Assembly: GCA_017550745.1 (NCBI GenBank)
Contig: JAFZOG010000106.1
Location: 38,256-102,255 of the forward strand
Origin: Clostridia bacterium
GTDB lineage: Bacteria; Bacillota; Clostridia; Christensenellales; Aristaeellaceae
Reading direction: 5' to 3'
DNA length: 64,000 nucleotides
Part shown: piece by piece, positions 18,647 through 27,245 of the stretch
Layout: every line of letters starts with the position of its first letter
Position numbering within the stretch: the first letter of the stretch is position 1
Made by a program: the position numbers and the translations under genes
The notes under the pieces: generated by a model
Database searches by the model: none
The model's input: only the letters and a program-made list of their open reading frames with translations
What the model was told of the DNA's origin: nothing

Positions 18647-18681
18647 TTGACTTACCTATTCATCATGTAGTAAAATAGGTA
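18647..18681 (+). promoter_or_regulatory. Promoter and palindrome ahead of the Rrf2 gene
   Basis: TTGACT (18647-18652), an 18-base spacer and TAAAAT (18671-18676). The inverted repeat TACCTATT (18653-18660) / AATAGGTA (18674-18681) overlaps the spacer and -10, which suggests autoregulation by the Rrf2 protein. Confidence 0.65.
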
Positions 18682-18702
18682 TAAAGAAAGGCGGTATGCG
18701 GG

Positions 18703-19122
18703 ATGATCACAACCAAAGGGCGGTACGCGCTGCGCGTGATGATCGATTTGGCGGAGCACAGCGGGGAAAAGTTTGTGCCATTGAAGGACATCGCACAGCG
18801 GCAGATGATTTCCAAAAAGTATCTGGAAATCATCGTCAAGGACCTGGTCAAAGGGAAGATGGTGGTAGGCGCCAGCGGCAAGGGCGGCGGATACCGCCTG
18901 GCCCGAAAGCCGGAAGAATATCCCGTGGGCGAGATCATTGAGCTGATGGAAGGCACCCTGGCGACGGTGGCTTGCCTGGAAAACGGCGCGCTGCCCTGTC
19001 CGCGGGCGGAAATGTGCGAAACGCTGCCCTTGTGGAAAGAGTACTATCAGTTGGTCCATGATTTCCTGTACAGCAAAAACTTAAGCTCCCTGATCGGGAA
19101 AAAGGTGGATCCCGTCCCATGA
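18703..19122 (+). CDS. Rrf2-family transcriptional regulator
   Basis: Winged-helix regulator of 139 residues (MITTKGRYALRVMIDLAEHS start, recognition region about 25-50, wing at GKGGGYRLAR). Three cysteines with spacing C-X7-C-X5-C in the second half resemble the iron-sulfur ligands of IscR-type members (C-X5-C-X5-C) but with a longer first gap, so cluster binding or another thiol-sensing role is plausible but unproven. It stands alone, with a palindrome over its promoter and a strong terminator behind it; no isc, suf or cysteine genes are adjacent to define its regulon. Confidence 0.9.
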   Translation: MITTKGRYALRVMIDLAEHSGEKFVPLKDIAQRQMISKKYLEIIVKDLVKGKMVVGASGKGGGYRLARKPEEYPVGEIIELMEGTLATVACLENGALPCPRAEMCETLPLWKEYYQLVHDFLYSKNLSSLIGKKVDPVP

Positions 19123-19136
19123 CGGCAGAAGGAAGA

Positions 19137-19187
19137 ACCCCCGAAGGAACGAAAGCCCGTGTATTCCTTCGGGGGTATGTTTTTTTC
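19137..19187 (+). terminator. Intrinsic terminator of the Rrf2 gene
   Basis: A 13-bp perfect stem ACCCCCGAAGGAA (19137-19149) / TTCCTTCGGGGGT (19164-19176) followed by ATGTTTTTTT. Confidence 0.9.
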
Positions 19188-19189
19188 TG

Positions 19190-19846
19190 TCACAGCTTTT
19201 TGATCCCGCTGACCTTGATGCCTTTTCTCAGCTCCGCTTCCTCCTTCAGGTCCTCCGGATCGATCTTTCGGTCGCGGTAGTAGAATTCCATATCTTTTTC
19301 GCCGATTTCCCGCAGCACGCGGCAGGGATTGCCCACGGCGATCACATTGGCAGGAATATCCTTCACCACCACGCTGCCCGCGCCGATCACGCTGTTCTCT
19401 CCGATGGTGACGCCGGGGCAGATGGTCACGTTCTCCCCGATCCACACGTTGTCGCAGATGGTGACAGGGTCGGTGTACATGTACTCCCGCATATCCGGGC
19501 GGATGGGATGGCCTACTGTAGCGATGGTGACCGCCGGGCCGAACAGTACGTTTTTCCCCACGGTGATCATGCCGTCATCCACAAAATTGCAGTTGAAATT
19601 CACATAGGTGCCTTCACCCATGATAATATGCCTGCCATAGCAGAAATAGAAAGGAGGTTCGATCCATGCGTCCCCGCTGGAGGGATGCAGCATTTCCTTC
19701 TGGATACGCAGGCGTTCCTCCAGGGTGTCCGGGGTAGTAGCATTGAAGGCGATCATCCGTTTCTTTGCCTCGTCCCGCTCCTGCGGCATTCCTTCGCACA
19801 TATCGGTGAACAGTTTGCCCGCCATGATCCGCTCGTGCATATTCAT
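19190..19846 (-). CDS. Sugar O-acetyltransferase, maltose/galactoside acetyltransferase type
   Basis: Left-handed beta-helix enzyme of 218 residues that transfers acetyl from acetyl-CoA to a sugar hydroxyl. The N-terminal Mac region (about 5-60) is followed by hexapeptide repeats. Known motifs are YGRHIIMGEGTYVNFNC, TVGHPI with the catalytic His, and the CoA-binding IGAGSVVVKDIPANVIAVGN. It is longer than the usual 185-200 by a charged C-terminal tail. GGGGAG precedes the ATG by seven bases. A short basic ORF lies 15 bases upstream on the same strand. Confidence 0.92.
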   Translation of the reverse strand: MNMHERIMAGKLFTDMCEGMPQERDEAKKRMIAFNATTPDTLEERLRIQKEMLHPSSGDAWIEPPFYFCYGRHIIMGEGTYVNFNCNFVDDGMITVGKNVLFGPAVTIATVGHPIRPDMREYMYTDPVTICDNVWIGENVTICPGVTIGENSVIGAGSVVVKDIPANVIAVGNPCRVLREIGEKDMEFYYRDRKIDPEDLKEEAELRKGIKVSGIKKL

Positions 19847-19861
19847 CGATTTTCTCCCCTT

Positions 19862-20032
19862 TCATTTTTTCATCATCTCACGCATCGCGATGTTTTTTTC
19901 CCGCAGTTCGAGGCGTTTTGCTTTGCGCAGCGCTTTCTTCCTCTGCCTGCCTTCCGACACCCAGTTGCGCATCAGCGCGAAGGCGGACACGTCCCTGTTT
20001 CGCTCATTCAGCTTTTCCTGTACCTGATTCAT
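19862..20032 (-). CDS. Short basic protein of unknown function
   Basis: A 56-residue, highly charged, helix-prone protein rich in Lys and Arg (core RQRKKALRKAKRLELREKN). I do not recognise it. GGAGG lies seven bases before the ATG at 20032, better than any upstream start. It ends 15 bases before the acetyltransferase gene, so the two are probably one transcript. It could be a nucleic-acid-binding or purely structural peptide. Confidence 0.5.
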   Translation of the reverse strand: MNQVQEKLNERNRDVSAFALMRNWVSEGRQRKKALRKAKRLELREKNIAMREMMKK

Positions 20033-20047
20033 ACATTTTCCTCCTTT

Positions 20048-20076
20048 ATCATATGACCGTTCAGCATAAGCGTCAA
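20048..20076 (-). promoter_or_regulatory. Possible promoter for the short ORF and acetyltransferase
   Basis: TTGACG (20071-20076), a 17-base spacer and TATGAT (20048-20053) on the minus strand. The predicted start falls at or inside the GGAGG ribosome site, so the leader would be very short; this lowers confidence. Confidence 0.45.
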
Positions 20077-20181
20077 GCAGTATTTCCGGAAATGCCCGCC
20101 CGTTCCCTGAAACAGGCGGGGCGGCGGAACAAATGACCTGGCAGCATCTGTTCCGTTCGTGTTCAGGATAACACAATTTCC

Positions 20182-20210
20182 TTGCTTTTGCTTTCACAAC
20201 AGGCTATAAT
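20182..20210 (+). promoter_or_regulatory. Promoter of the AraC-family gene
   Basis: TTGCTT (20182-20187), a 17-base spacer and TATAAT (20205-20210), about 33 bases upstream of the start. Confidence 0.75.
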
Positions 20211-20242
20211 ACTATAACAATCGTATTTTTCAGGAGGCTGGG

Positions 20243-21145
20243 ATGGACGGAATCAAGGTGCGGATGGAAGGGTTCAGGGTGCGGGCGGACGGCTCGGAGG
20301 ATGTGAACTACAACGCCCCGGATTTCCCGGTGCGCTCGGGCTATTCCTGCCTCGCGATCTTTCCGGGATTTTCCGCTGGATGCCACTGGCACAGGGATTT
20401 TGAAACGCTCCTGGCGGTGGACAATGACATGAACTATCAGGTGAACGGGGTACGTGTGCCGCTGCGGAAAGGAGACGCCATTTTCGTCAACAGCGGGCGG
20501 CTGCATTTCGGCTATTCTGAAAAGGGCCGGGAATGCCATTACGGGTACGCGGTGTTTCATCCCAAATTCCTGGGATACAATTCGGTGATCGTGTCGATTC
20601 TGGAGCATATGGAAAGCGACGGCAGCCCGGATTATTTTCTTTTCACGCCGGAGGACGGGGATGGCCCCGCTGTTATCGAGGCCATCCGTTTCATCTGCGG
20701 CCACGGCACGGTTCAGGAGGCGCTGGCTGTCCAATCCGCCTGCGCCGGGCTGCTGAACCGTGTTTACCGGCGCAGTGCCTCCGCTGCCCTGACCCCCGAC
20801 CCGGACTGGGCCATCATCCGCGCGATGACCGGATATATCCAGGCACATTATCAGGAAACCATGAAATTGGAAATGATCGCGGAAGCAGGCGCGGTCTGCC
20901 GCAGCCGGTGCTGTGAGCTGTTCAGACGTAAGCTGGGCGTATCGCCGCTGGTGTACGTCAACCGTTACCGTCTGGAAAAAGCCTGTAGCCTGCTGCGGGA
21001 CGGAAAAAGTATCACGGAGTCTGGTTTTGCGTCCGGCTTCCAGAGCGCCAGCTATTTTTCCGAGACCTTCCGGAAGTTTTATGGCTGTACGCCATCGGAT
21101 TATATCCGCAAAATCGGGGATAGGCTGGCGTTCCCGAAAACTTAA
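20243..21145 (+). CDS. AraC-family transcriptional regulator
   Basis: A 300-residue regulator. The N-terminal cupin-like sensing domain contains AGCHWHRDFETLLAVD (metal- or ligand-binding His pattern) and GDAIFVNSGRLHF. The C-terminal double helix-turn-helix (about 195-295) ends with the classic ESGFASGFQSASYFSETFRK stretch. The ligand is probably a sugar or related metabolite, but no adjacent transporter or enzyme gene identifies it. AGGAGG precedes the ATG. It is followed by a dipeptidase operon with a separate promoter. Confidence 0.92.
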   Translation: MDGIKVRMEGFRVRADGSEDVNYNAPDFPVRSGYSCLAIFPGFSAGCHWHRDFETLLAVDNDMNYQVNGVRVPLRKGDAIFVNSGRLHFGYSEKGRECHYGYAVFHPKFLGYNSVIVSILEHMESDGSPDYFLFTPEDGDGPAVIEAIRFICGHGTVQEALAVQSACAGLLNRVYRRSASAALTPDPDWAIIRAMTGYIQAHYQETMKLEMIAEAGAVCRSRCCELFRRKLGVSPLVYVNRYRLEKACSLLRDGKSITESGFASGFQSASYFSETFRKFYGCTPSDYIRKIGDRLAFPKT

Positions 21146-21148
21146 CAG

Positions 21149-21177
21149 TTGTTCATCCCTGCTGTGTATGTTATAAT
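21149..21177 (+). promoter_or_regulatory. Promoter of the dipeptidase-to-rlmH operon
   Basis: TTGTTC (21149-21154), a 17-base spacer ending in TGT, and TATAAT (21172-21177), 30 bases before the dipeptidase start. Confidence 0.75.
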
Positions 21178-21207
21178 GAGGTGTTTTCTGATAAAGGGGG
21201 CGAAGCC

Positions 21208-22119
21208 ATGCTTCTTTTCGACACCCATGCCGACACGCTGTACACACGGTTCCAAAGGCCCCAAGCGGATTTTGACATCACCCCGGACAGGCTGCGGCAG
21301 GGGGGCGTGACGGTGCAGACCATGGCGCTGTTCGTGGGCGGCAGCCCGGAGCTGAAGCGCGTGGATGAAACCTTCGCCGGCGCGCTGAAGGAAGGCGCGC
21401 AATGGGAAGCGCAGGGCATCCGGCGCCTGGACGATTACCGGGACTGTACGGAAGGAGAGGTTGCTTTCATCTATTCCGTGGAGGGCTGCGACCTGCTGGA
21501 CAACAGCCTGGCTCTGCTCTCCGCGTGGCGCGGGATGGGCGTGCGCATGGCGGCGCTGACCTGGAATTATGAAAACTGTGTGGGCGTTCCCGCCATCATG
21601 GACCAGGACGCGGGCTTAAAGCCTTTCGGGAAGGAAGCCGCCAGGGAAATGGCGCGCCTGGGCATCGCTCCGGATACCTCGCATCTGAGCCAGCGCGGGT
21701 TTTATGACCTGCTGGACATGGGCATCGTTCCGCTGGCTTCCCATTCCTGCTGCGGGGCGCTGTGCTGTCATTTCCGGAACCTGACGGACCATCAGCTGAA
21801 GGCCCTGTTCCAGGCAGGCGGCTATGTGGGCATCAACTTCTGCCCCGAGTTTTTAAGGCAGGACAGGGAAGCCGACCTGGACTCCGTCTGCGACCACGTG
21901 ATCCATGTGATGGAGCTGGGGGGCGCGGGCCACGTGGGCTTCGGCTCCGATTTTGACGGCATCGACGCAAAGCCCCAGGGCTTGTCCGGCCCCCAGGATT
22001 TTCCCGCCTTATTGAACGCCCTGCGCCGCCGGGGACTCAGCGAGGAAGAAATCGCGGACGTGGCGGGACGAAACCTGCTGGCCTATTACGACAGAATCGA
22101 CCCAAGAACGAAAGGATAA
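21208..22119 (+). CDS. Membrane dipeptidase family (peptidase M19)
   Basis: Zinc dipeptidase of 303 residues. It starts at MLLFDTHADTL, where H-x-D is the first metal site; bridging Glu is in YSVEGCD, further ligands are in DTSHLS and LASHSCCG, and GFGSDFDGID closes the barrel. In bacteria this family cleaves dipeptides including those with D-residues. I chose ATG 21208, preceded by AAAGGGGG seven bases away, over an upstream in-frame ATG without a ribosome site. First gene of an operon with mtnN six bases downstream. Confidence 0.93.
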   Translation: MLLFDTHADTLYTRFQRPQADFDITPDRLRQGGVTVQTMALFVGGSPELKRVDETFAGALKEGAQWEAQGIRRLDDYRDCTEGEVAFIYSVEGCDLLDNSLALLSAWRGMGVRMAALTWNYENCVGVPAIMDQDAGLKPFGKEAAREMARLGIAPDTSHLSQRGFYDLLDMGIVPLASHSCCGALCCHFRNLTDHQLKALFQAGGYVGINFCPEFLRQDREADLDSVCDHVIHVMELGGAGHVGFGSDFDGIDAKPQGLSGPQDFPALLNALRRRGLSEEEIADVAGRNLLAYYDRIDPRTKG

Positions 22120-22124
22120 TCATT

Positions 22125-22838
22125 ATGCTGGGCATCATCGGCGCGATGGACAAGGAGATCCGGGATCTATTGCAGAATATGCGGGACATTCAGGAACAGC
22201 AGACCGGCTATGCCCGTTATTTCGTGGGCACGCTGCACGGCCTGCGTCTCTGCGTGGCCCGGTGCGGCATCGGCAAGGTGCACGCGGCGCTGTGCTGCCA
22301 GGGGATGCTGCTGGCCCACCCTGAAATCAAAGCGGTATTGAACATCGGCGTGGCGGGCGCGCTGCGGCCGGGGCTTGGCATTGGCGACATCGTGATCGCC
22401 CGCAGCGCGGTGCAGCACGATATGGACACCACGCCCATCGGCGACCCCCTGGGGATGATCTCCGGTCCGAACATTGTGCATATTCCCTGCGACGAGGCGC
22501 TTTCCGCCCTGCTGCAAAAGGCCGCGGAGGAAGCGAATTTACGCACCGAGCACGCCGCCGTCGCCACCGGCGACCAGTTCATCGTCGGCACGGAAAAGAA
22601 AAACTTCCTCTCCGACACCTTCGGCGCCGCCGCCTGCGATATGGAAGGCGGGGCCATCGCCCAATGCTGCTATGAGATGAACGTGCCCTACGCCGCCCTC
22701 CGCGCCATCTCGGACACCCGCGACGGGGACGGGCGCGAGTACATGGAAAAAGCGCTGTTCGCCTGCGGGCAGGAGCAAAAGCTGGTGCGCCATTTCCTGC
22801 CCCTGTACGCCGGATGGGAGGAAAAGCACAATGGATAA
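22125..22838 (+). CDS. mtnN: 5'-methylthioadenosine/S-adenosylhomocysteine nucleosidase
   Basis: A 237-residue enzyme that removes adenine from methylthioadenosine, S-adenosylhomocysteine and 5'-deoxyadenosine, feeding methionine salvage and methyl-cycle recycling. Diagnostic regions are MLGIIGAMDKEI, NIGVAGALRPGLGIGDIVIA, and DMEGGAIAQ with the catalytic Glu and RAISD with the catalytic Asp. It overlaps the deaminase gene by eight bases. Cytoplasmic. Confidence 0.95.
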   Translation: MLGIIGAMDKEIRDLLQNMRDIQEQQTGYARYFVGTLHGLRLCVARCGIGKVHAALCCQGMLLAHPEIKAVLNIGVAGALRPGLGIGDIVIARSAVQHDMDTTPIGDPLGMISGPNIVHIPCDEALSALLQKAAEEANLRTEHAAVATGDQFIVGTEKKNFLSDTFGAAACDMEGGAIAQCCYEMNVPYAALRAISDTRDGDGREYMEKALFACGQEQKLVRHFLPLYAGWEEKHNG

Positions 22839-23295
22839 ATGGGATGTACGGTTTATGGAAATGGCCCGGCTGGTGTCCGCCTGGACCAGCTGCTTCGCCC
22901 CGGGGCGGGCCATCGGCGCGGTGATCGTGAAGGACAAGCGCATCATGACCACCGGCTACAACGGCGCGCCTGCCGGGATGAAGACCTGCAAGGAAAGGGG
23001 CGAATGCCTGCGCCGCAGGCTGGGCATCGAAAGCGGCACCCGGGCCGAGGTCTGCTATGCCGCCCACGCCGAGCAGAACGCCATTCTGCAGGCCGCGAAG
23101 CTGGGCATCAGCATCGACGGAGCCACCCTCTACTGCACCCACCAGCCCTGCTCCATCTGCGCCAAGATGATCGTGAACGCGGGCATCCGCCGGGTGGTCT
23201 ACGAACAGGGCTACCCCGATCCCTTTACCCTGGAAATCTTCGGGGAAACGGGCGTGAAACTGGAAAAATACGAGCCCGCAACGGAAGCCCTTTGA
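22831..23295 (+). CDS. Deoxycytidylate (dCMP) deaminase
   Basis: Zinc enzyme of 154 residues that converts dCMP to dUMP for thymidylate synthesis. The zinc site is formed by HAEQNAIL (His and catalytic Glu) and PCSICAKMI (two Cys). TGYNGAPAGMKTC is the usual substrate loop. GGGAGG lies about eight bases before the ATG, inside the end of mtnN. ComE-type homologues are named for competence in Bacillus, but the enzymatic role is the safe call. Confidence 0.95.
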   Translation: MDKWDVRFMEMARLVSAWTSCFAPGRAIGAVIVKDKRIMTTGYNGAPAGMKTCKERGECLRRRLGIESGTRAEVCYAAHAEQNAILQAAKLGISIDGATLYCTHQPCSICAKMIVNAGIRRVVYEQGYPDPFTLEIFGETGVKLEKYEPATEAL

Positions 23296-23309
23296 AACAG
23301 GAGGTTCTC

Positions 23310-24410
23310 ATGAAACGCGCATTTTGTTTCTTTTTGCCGCTCCTGCTGATTTGCGGAGCCGTCCTGCCCGCCCTGGCGGCGGACATCCCCAACCCCATCC
23401 CGGTCGTGGCCAAAGCGGATCGGACGCCCACCACCAAGGGCGTGCATCACTACATGCTCATCTGTGTGGACTCCTGGGACGCGAAAGCCTCCTTTGACAA
23501 GAAGCAGTGGGGGAACCATACCGACGGCCTCATCCTGGTGACCGTGGACGAAAACGCCCGGCGCGTGATGCTGACCAGCTTCATCCGGGACATGCTCATC
23601 CAGCGCCCGGACGGCAAGTTCGGCCGCATCAACAATTTCCTGGACACGGGAGGCTGGTGCAACGAAAACGGGAAAACCTACAACGAGGGCTTCCAGGCGC
23701 TGGTGGAAACCATCAACGGCCACTTTGACCTGAACATCGAAAAATTCATCGTGATGGATTTCAAGCAGGTGGAAAACATCATCAACGCCGTGGGCGGGGT
23801 GGATATCACCATCACCAACCGCGAGGCCACCTATCTGAAGCGCTATTCCATTTCCAGCGCCTCCACCACGCCCTCCATCACAGAAGGCCGGGGCGGCACG
23901 TATCATTTTTCCGGCCACGCGGCGGTGATCTATATGCGCATCCGCAAGATCGAAACCGCGGAATACGTCCACGCGGACGGAAAAACCTACTCCGACCACC
24001 AGGACTACGGCCGCACCTACCGGGACCGCATGGTGCTCACCGCCATCGCCGAAAGCCTGCAGAACATCACCTATGACGGCGCCCTGCAGCTGCTGGACGT
24101 GATCCTTTCCAACATCGTGTACACCAACATGACCATCGACGACATGATCGCCGCGGTGGATCTGGCCATGGCGCTGAAGGAAACCCCGGTGGAAAACATC
24201 CGGATGCCGGTCAGCAACCCTTCCAAGCAGAAGGACAGCGGGGAATGGTACGAGATCTCGCCCACCATCGAAAGCTACAACAAAAACAATTTCAGCTACT
24301 GCGAATTCGCCTACGACGGCATGGCCACCAAGCAGGTGAATTATGAATTGAACCGCCAGGCGCTCCACGAATTCCTGACCGACAATTTTGTGGTGGTGGA
24401 CGACGAATGA
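23310..24410 (+). CDS. LytR-CpsA-Psr (LCP) family protein
   Basis: A 366-residue exported protein of the family that attaches teichoic acids, capsule or other glycopolymers to peptidoglycan. A signal sequence (about 1-24) ends PALAADIP and looks cleavable rather than a membrane anchor, which is less common for LCP proteins. The core has the phosphate-handling arginines in SFIRDMLIQ and RINNFLDTGG and the Asp/Arg of DYGRTYRDRMVL. AGGAGG precedes the ATG at 23310. The stop overlaps the HAD gene by four bases. Confidence 0.92.
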   Translation: MKRAFCFFLPLLLICGAVLPALAADIPNPIPVVAKADRTPTTKGVHHYMLICVDSWDAKASFDKKQWGNHTDGLILVTVDENARRVMLTSFIRDMLIQRPDGKFGRINNFLDTGGWCNENGKTYNEGFQALVETINGHFDLNIEKFIVMDFKQVENIINAVGGVDITITNREATYLKRYSISSASTTPSITEGRGGTYHFSGHAAVIYMRIRKIETAEYVHADGKTYSDHQDYGRTYRDRMVLTAIAESLQNITYDGALQLLDVILSNIVYTNMTIDDMIAAVDLAMALKETPVENIRMPVSNPSKQKDSGEWYEISPTIESYNKNNFSYCEFAYDGMATKQVNYELNRQALHEFLTDNFVVVDDE

Positions 24411-25051
24411 GCTTTCAGGCGATCATTTTCGATATGGACGGGCTGCTGATGGACAGCGAGCGGGTGGGCCTGGACGTGATGCGCGAATGCGGCCTGCTGC
24501 AGGGCTTCGATATTCCCGCCGACGTTGTGCGCCAGACCATCGGCTCCAACGAGCAGTCCTGCGGCGAATATTACCGCCGGTTCTTCCCCGCGCTGGATAC
24601 GGCCAGGCTGTTTCTGGATTTCACGGACGCCATGCGCGCCATGGCGCGGCAGGGAAAAATCCCCCTGAAAAAAGGGGCGGGGGAACTGCTTATGGAAGGG
24701 AAGCGCCGGAATATCCCCATGGCCGTGGCCTCCTCCAGCGACCGGGAAACCATCGGGACGTATCTGGATTCCGTGGGCGTCATTTCGTATTTTGACGCCC
24801 TGATCACCGGCAGCGGCCTCCCCTCCAAGCCCGCGCCGGACATTTTTTTGACAGCGGCGGCGGCGCTGAACGCGGAAAAAGAAAAATGCCTGGTGCTGGA
24901 AGACTCCATCAACGGCATTCGGGCGGGCCGGGCGGCGGGCATGGCCGTGGGGATGGTGCCGGACATGTTTCCGTATACGGAAGCGCTGGCCCCTTATGTG
25001 GATTACCTGCTGCCGGACTTATCCGCGGCCCTTCCGCTGCTTGCCTTATGA
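24407..25051 (+). CDS. HAD-superfamily phosphatase, beta-phosphoglucomutase-like
   Basis: A 214-residue hydrolase. Motif I is FDMDGLLMDSE (nucleophile Asp and acid/base Asp), motif II VASSSDRE, motif III Lys in SKPAPDIF, and motif IV LVLEDSINGIRAG. A helical cap follows motif I. Substrate could be a sugar phosphate; beta-phosphoglucomutase activity cannot be separated from general phosphatase activity by sequence alone. ATGA overlaps join it to the LCP gene before and rlmH after. Confidence 0.92.
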   Translation: MSFQAIIFDMDGLLMDSERVGLDVMRECGLLQGFDIPADVVRQTIGSNEQSCGEYYRRFFPALDTARLFLDFTDAMRAMARQGKIPLKKGAGELLMEGKRRNIPMAVASSSDRETIGTYLDSVGVISYFDALITGSGLPSKPAPDIFLTAAAALNAEKEKCLVLEDSINGIRAGRAAGMAVGMVPDMFPYTEALAPYVDYLLPDLSAALPLLAL

Positions 25052-25524
25052 ACGCGGCCATCGTGTGCGTGGGGCGGCTGAAGGAAAAATACTTCTCAGC
25101 CGCCGCGGAGGAATACTTGAAGCGCCTGGCCCGCTACGGGCGCTTTGAGCTCGTTGAACTGCCCGACCTGCCCGAGCCCGCCAACGCTTCCGACGCCGAC
25201 CGGCGCCAGGTGACGGAAAAGGAGGGCGAAAGCATCCAAAGCCGCCTCAAAGCCAATGATTATGTGGTGGCCATGTGCATTGACGGCCCCCAGGTTTCCA
25301 GCGAAGATTTCGCCCGGAAAATCGCAGATAACGACCGGCGCGGCACGCGCCTGGTGTTCGTCATCGGCGGCAGCCTGGGCCTCTCCCCCGCCGTGGTCAG
25401 GCGGGCGGACGAAAAGCTGTCCCTGTCAAAAATGACCTTTCCCCACCAGCTTGCCCGCGTCCTGCTCCTGGAGCAGATTTACCGCGGCTGCAAGATCAAC
25501 GCCGGGGAGAGGTATCATAAATGA
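25048..25524 (+). CDS. rlmH: 23S rRNA (pseudouridine-1915-N3)-methyltransferase
   Basis: SPOUT methyltransferase of 158 residues that modifies helix 69 of 23S rRNA. VFVIGGSLGL and the C-terminal LSLSKMTFPHQLAR plus INAGERYHK knot are diagnostic. Length matches the family exactly. Its ATG overlaps the stop of the HAD gene. It is the last gene of the operon that begins with the dipeptidase. Confidence 0.96.
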   Translation: MNAAIVCVGRLKEKYFSAAAEEYLKRLARYGRFELVELPDLPEPANASDADRRQVTEKEGESIQSRLKANDYVVAMCIDGPQVSSEDFARKIADNDRRGTRLVFVIGGSLGLSPAVVRRADEKLSLSKMTFPHQLARVLLLEQIYRGCKINAGERYHK

Positions 25525-25584
25525 ACGGCCCGGGGATTTGCCGCGCCCGGGCATGGAACGAATGAAACGAGAGGTGACACACAT

Positions 25585-26532
25585 ATGCTGAGGCTCAGGC
25601 CGTATAAAGCCTGCGACGCTTCCGCGATTGTTTCCTGGATCGGTGATGAAACGGCATTTAGAAAATGGTGCGCGGACCGGTTTGACCATTATCCCATCAC
25701 AGCGGAGGACATCAACCGCCATTACGAGGCGCTGGCCGATTCCGACAGCTTTTATCAGATGACCGCTTTTGACGAAACGGGCGCCGTCGGGCATATGATC
25801 ATGCGGTTTACGGATGAACAGAAATCCGTCCTCCGCTTCGGTTTCGTGATCGTGGACAGCAAAAAGCGCGGCATGGGGTACGGAAAGCAGATGCTGCGCC
25901 TGGCCATCCAATACGCCTTTGACATCCTGAAAGCGGATCGGATCACGCTGGGAGTGTTTGAAAACAACGCCTCCGCCTATCATTGCTACAAAGCCGCGGG
26001 CTTTTGTGACGTCAAGCTGGAAAAGCCGGAATACTACCATATCATGAACCAGGACTGGAAATGCCTGGAGCTTATGCTGGACAGGCCCTCCAAGGCGGAT
26101 GAAATCAGCGTCCGAAGCGAGCGGATCGCCCCCGGCGAATACATTAATTTTCTAAAGCGCACCGACCTGGGCTCCCAGTATCCGAAGGAGCGCTTTGAGG
26201 AAAGGATTGCCAGGCTGGTGCAGACCGTTTCCGTCAGCCTGGCCGCGCGGAACGGGGAGGGGATGCTGGTGGGCGTCCTCTTCGGCGTGACGGATTTTGC
26301 TTACTGGCTGTTCGTCACCGACCTGGGCGTGGCCCGGGACTATGAGCGCCGGGGCATCGGCAAGCGGCTGATGCAAACGGCCCTTCGCCTGGCAGGCGGC
26401 GAAAAGAACATCGCGGTCTATCTGGCGGCGCATGAAAAGGCTATTCCCTTCTATGAAAAGCTGGGCATGAAGCGATCCGAAAACGTGATGCAGTACAACC
26501 ACGTGGAGTGGACGGAGTTCACCGTGGAGTGA
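25585..26532 (+). CDS. Tandem GNAT N-acetyltransferase
   Basis: A 315-residue protein made of two GNAT domains (about 1-165 and 175-315). Acetyl-CoA binding loops are KKRGMGYGKQML in the first and YERRGIGKRLMQ in the second, so both appear competent. Substrate unknown; the family includes antibiotic, amino acid and protein acetylators. AGAGGTGA lies upstream of the ATG. It starts a small group of acetyltransferases after rlmH. Confidence 0.88.
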   Translation: MLRLRPYKACDASAIVSWIGDETAFRKWCADRFDHYPITAEDINRHYEALADSDSFYQMTAFDETGAVGHMIMRFTDEQKSVLRFGFVIVDSKKRGMGYGKQMLRLAIQYAFDILKADRITLGVFENNASAYHCYKAAGFCDVKLEKPEYYHIMNQDWKCLELMLDRPSKADEISVRSERIAPGEYINFLKRTDLGSQYPKERFEERIARLVQTVSVSLAARNGEGMLVGVLFGVTDFAYWLFVTDLGVARDYERRGIGKRLMQTALRLAGGEKNIAVYLAAHEKAIPFYEKLGMKRSENVMQYNHVEWTEFTVE

Positions 26533-26613
26533 TCCTCCCCGCGGCGCATCCGCCGGCGCACGAAGCGGTTGCATCCGAAAAAAACGACACCCGCAAAGGA
26601 GGAAAACACGACA

Positions 26614-27240
26614 ATGGCCGTCACATTTCGCCGGGAAGAGGAAAAAGACTATCGCGCGGTGGAAAACATGGTGCGGGAATCCTTCTGGAACGTTTACCAT
26701 CCCGGCTGCAAGGAGCATTACGTGCTGCGCTGCCTGCGGAACGACCCGGCGTTCGTGAAGGAGCTGGACATCCTGATGGAAAAGGATGGGGAGCTGATCG
26801 GGCAGAACATGTTCATGCGCGCCGTTATCCGGGCCGACGACGGGCGGGACATTCCCATCATGACCATGGGCCCCATCTGCGTTTCGCAGGCATACAAGCG
26901 GCAGGGCTACGGCAAAATGCTGCTGGACTATTCCCTGGAAAAAGCGAAGGAAGCGGGCTGCCCGGCCCTGTGCTTTGAGGGGAACATCCGGTTTTACGGC
27001 AAGAGCGGCTTTACGTATGCAAGCAATTTCGGCATCCGCTACCACGGTCTGCCGGAAGGGGCGGACGCCTCCTTTTTCCTGTGCCGGGAACTGGTTCCCG
27101 GTTATCTGAAGGGCGTCACCGGCGTATACGCCCCGCCGGAGGGCTACTTCTGCGCGGATCGGAATCCGGCGGATTTTGAAGCGTATGAGGCGCAGTTCCC
27201 CCCGAAGGAAAAACTGGTGCTGCCGGGACAGTTGAGGTAA
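26614..27240 (+). CDS. GNAT N-acetyltransferase
   Basis: A 208-residue single-domain acetyltransferase. The acetyl-CoA loop is YKRQGYGKMLLDY after MGPICVS, and CFEGNIRFYGKSGF is the typical C-half. Chosen ATG 26614 is preceded by AAAGGAGG nine bases away; an upstream in-frame ATG has no ribosome site. It is five bases from the CAT-like gene, so they are cotranscribed. Substrate not readable. Confidence 0.9.
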   Translation: MAVTFRREEEKDYRAVENMVRESFWNVYHPGCKEHYVLRCLRNDPAFVKELDILMEKDGELIGQNMFMRAVIRADDGRDIPIMTMGPICVSQAYKRQGYGKMLLDYSLEKAKEAGCPALCFEGNIRFYGKSGFTYASNFGIRYHGLPEGADASFFLCRELVPGYLKGVTGVYAPPEGYFCADRNPADFEAYEAQFPPKEKLVLPGQLR

Positions 27241-27245
27241 AAAAT

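Noticed and set aside
18652-19059. 135-codon minus-strand frame over the Rrf2 gene
   Set aside because: Antisense to a clear Rrf2 protein with its own promoter and terminator; no motif or ribosome site.
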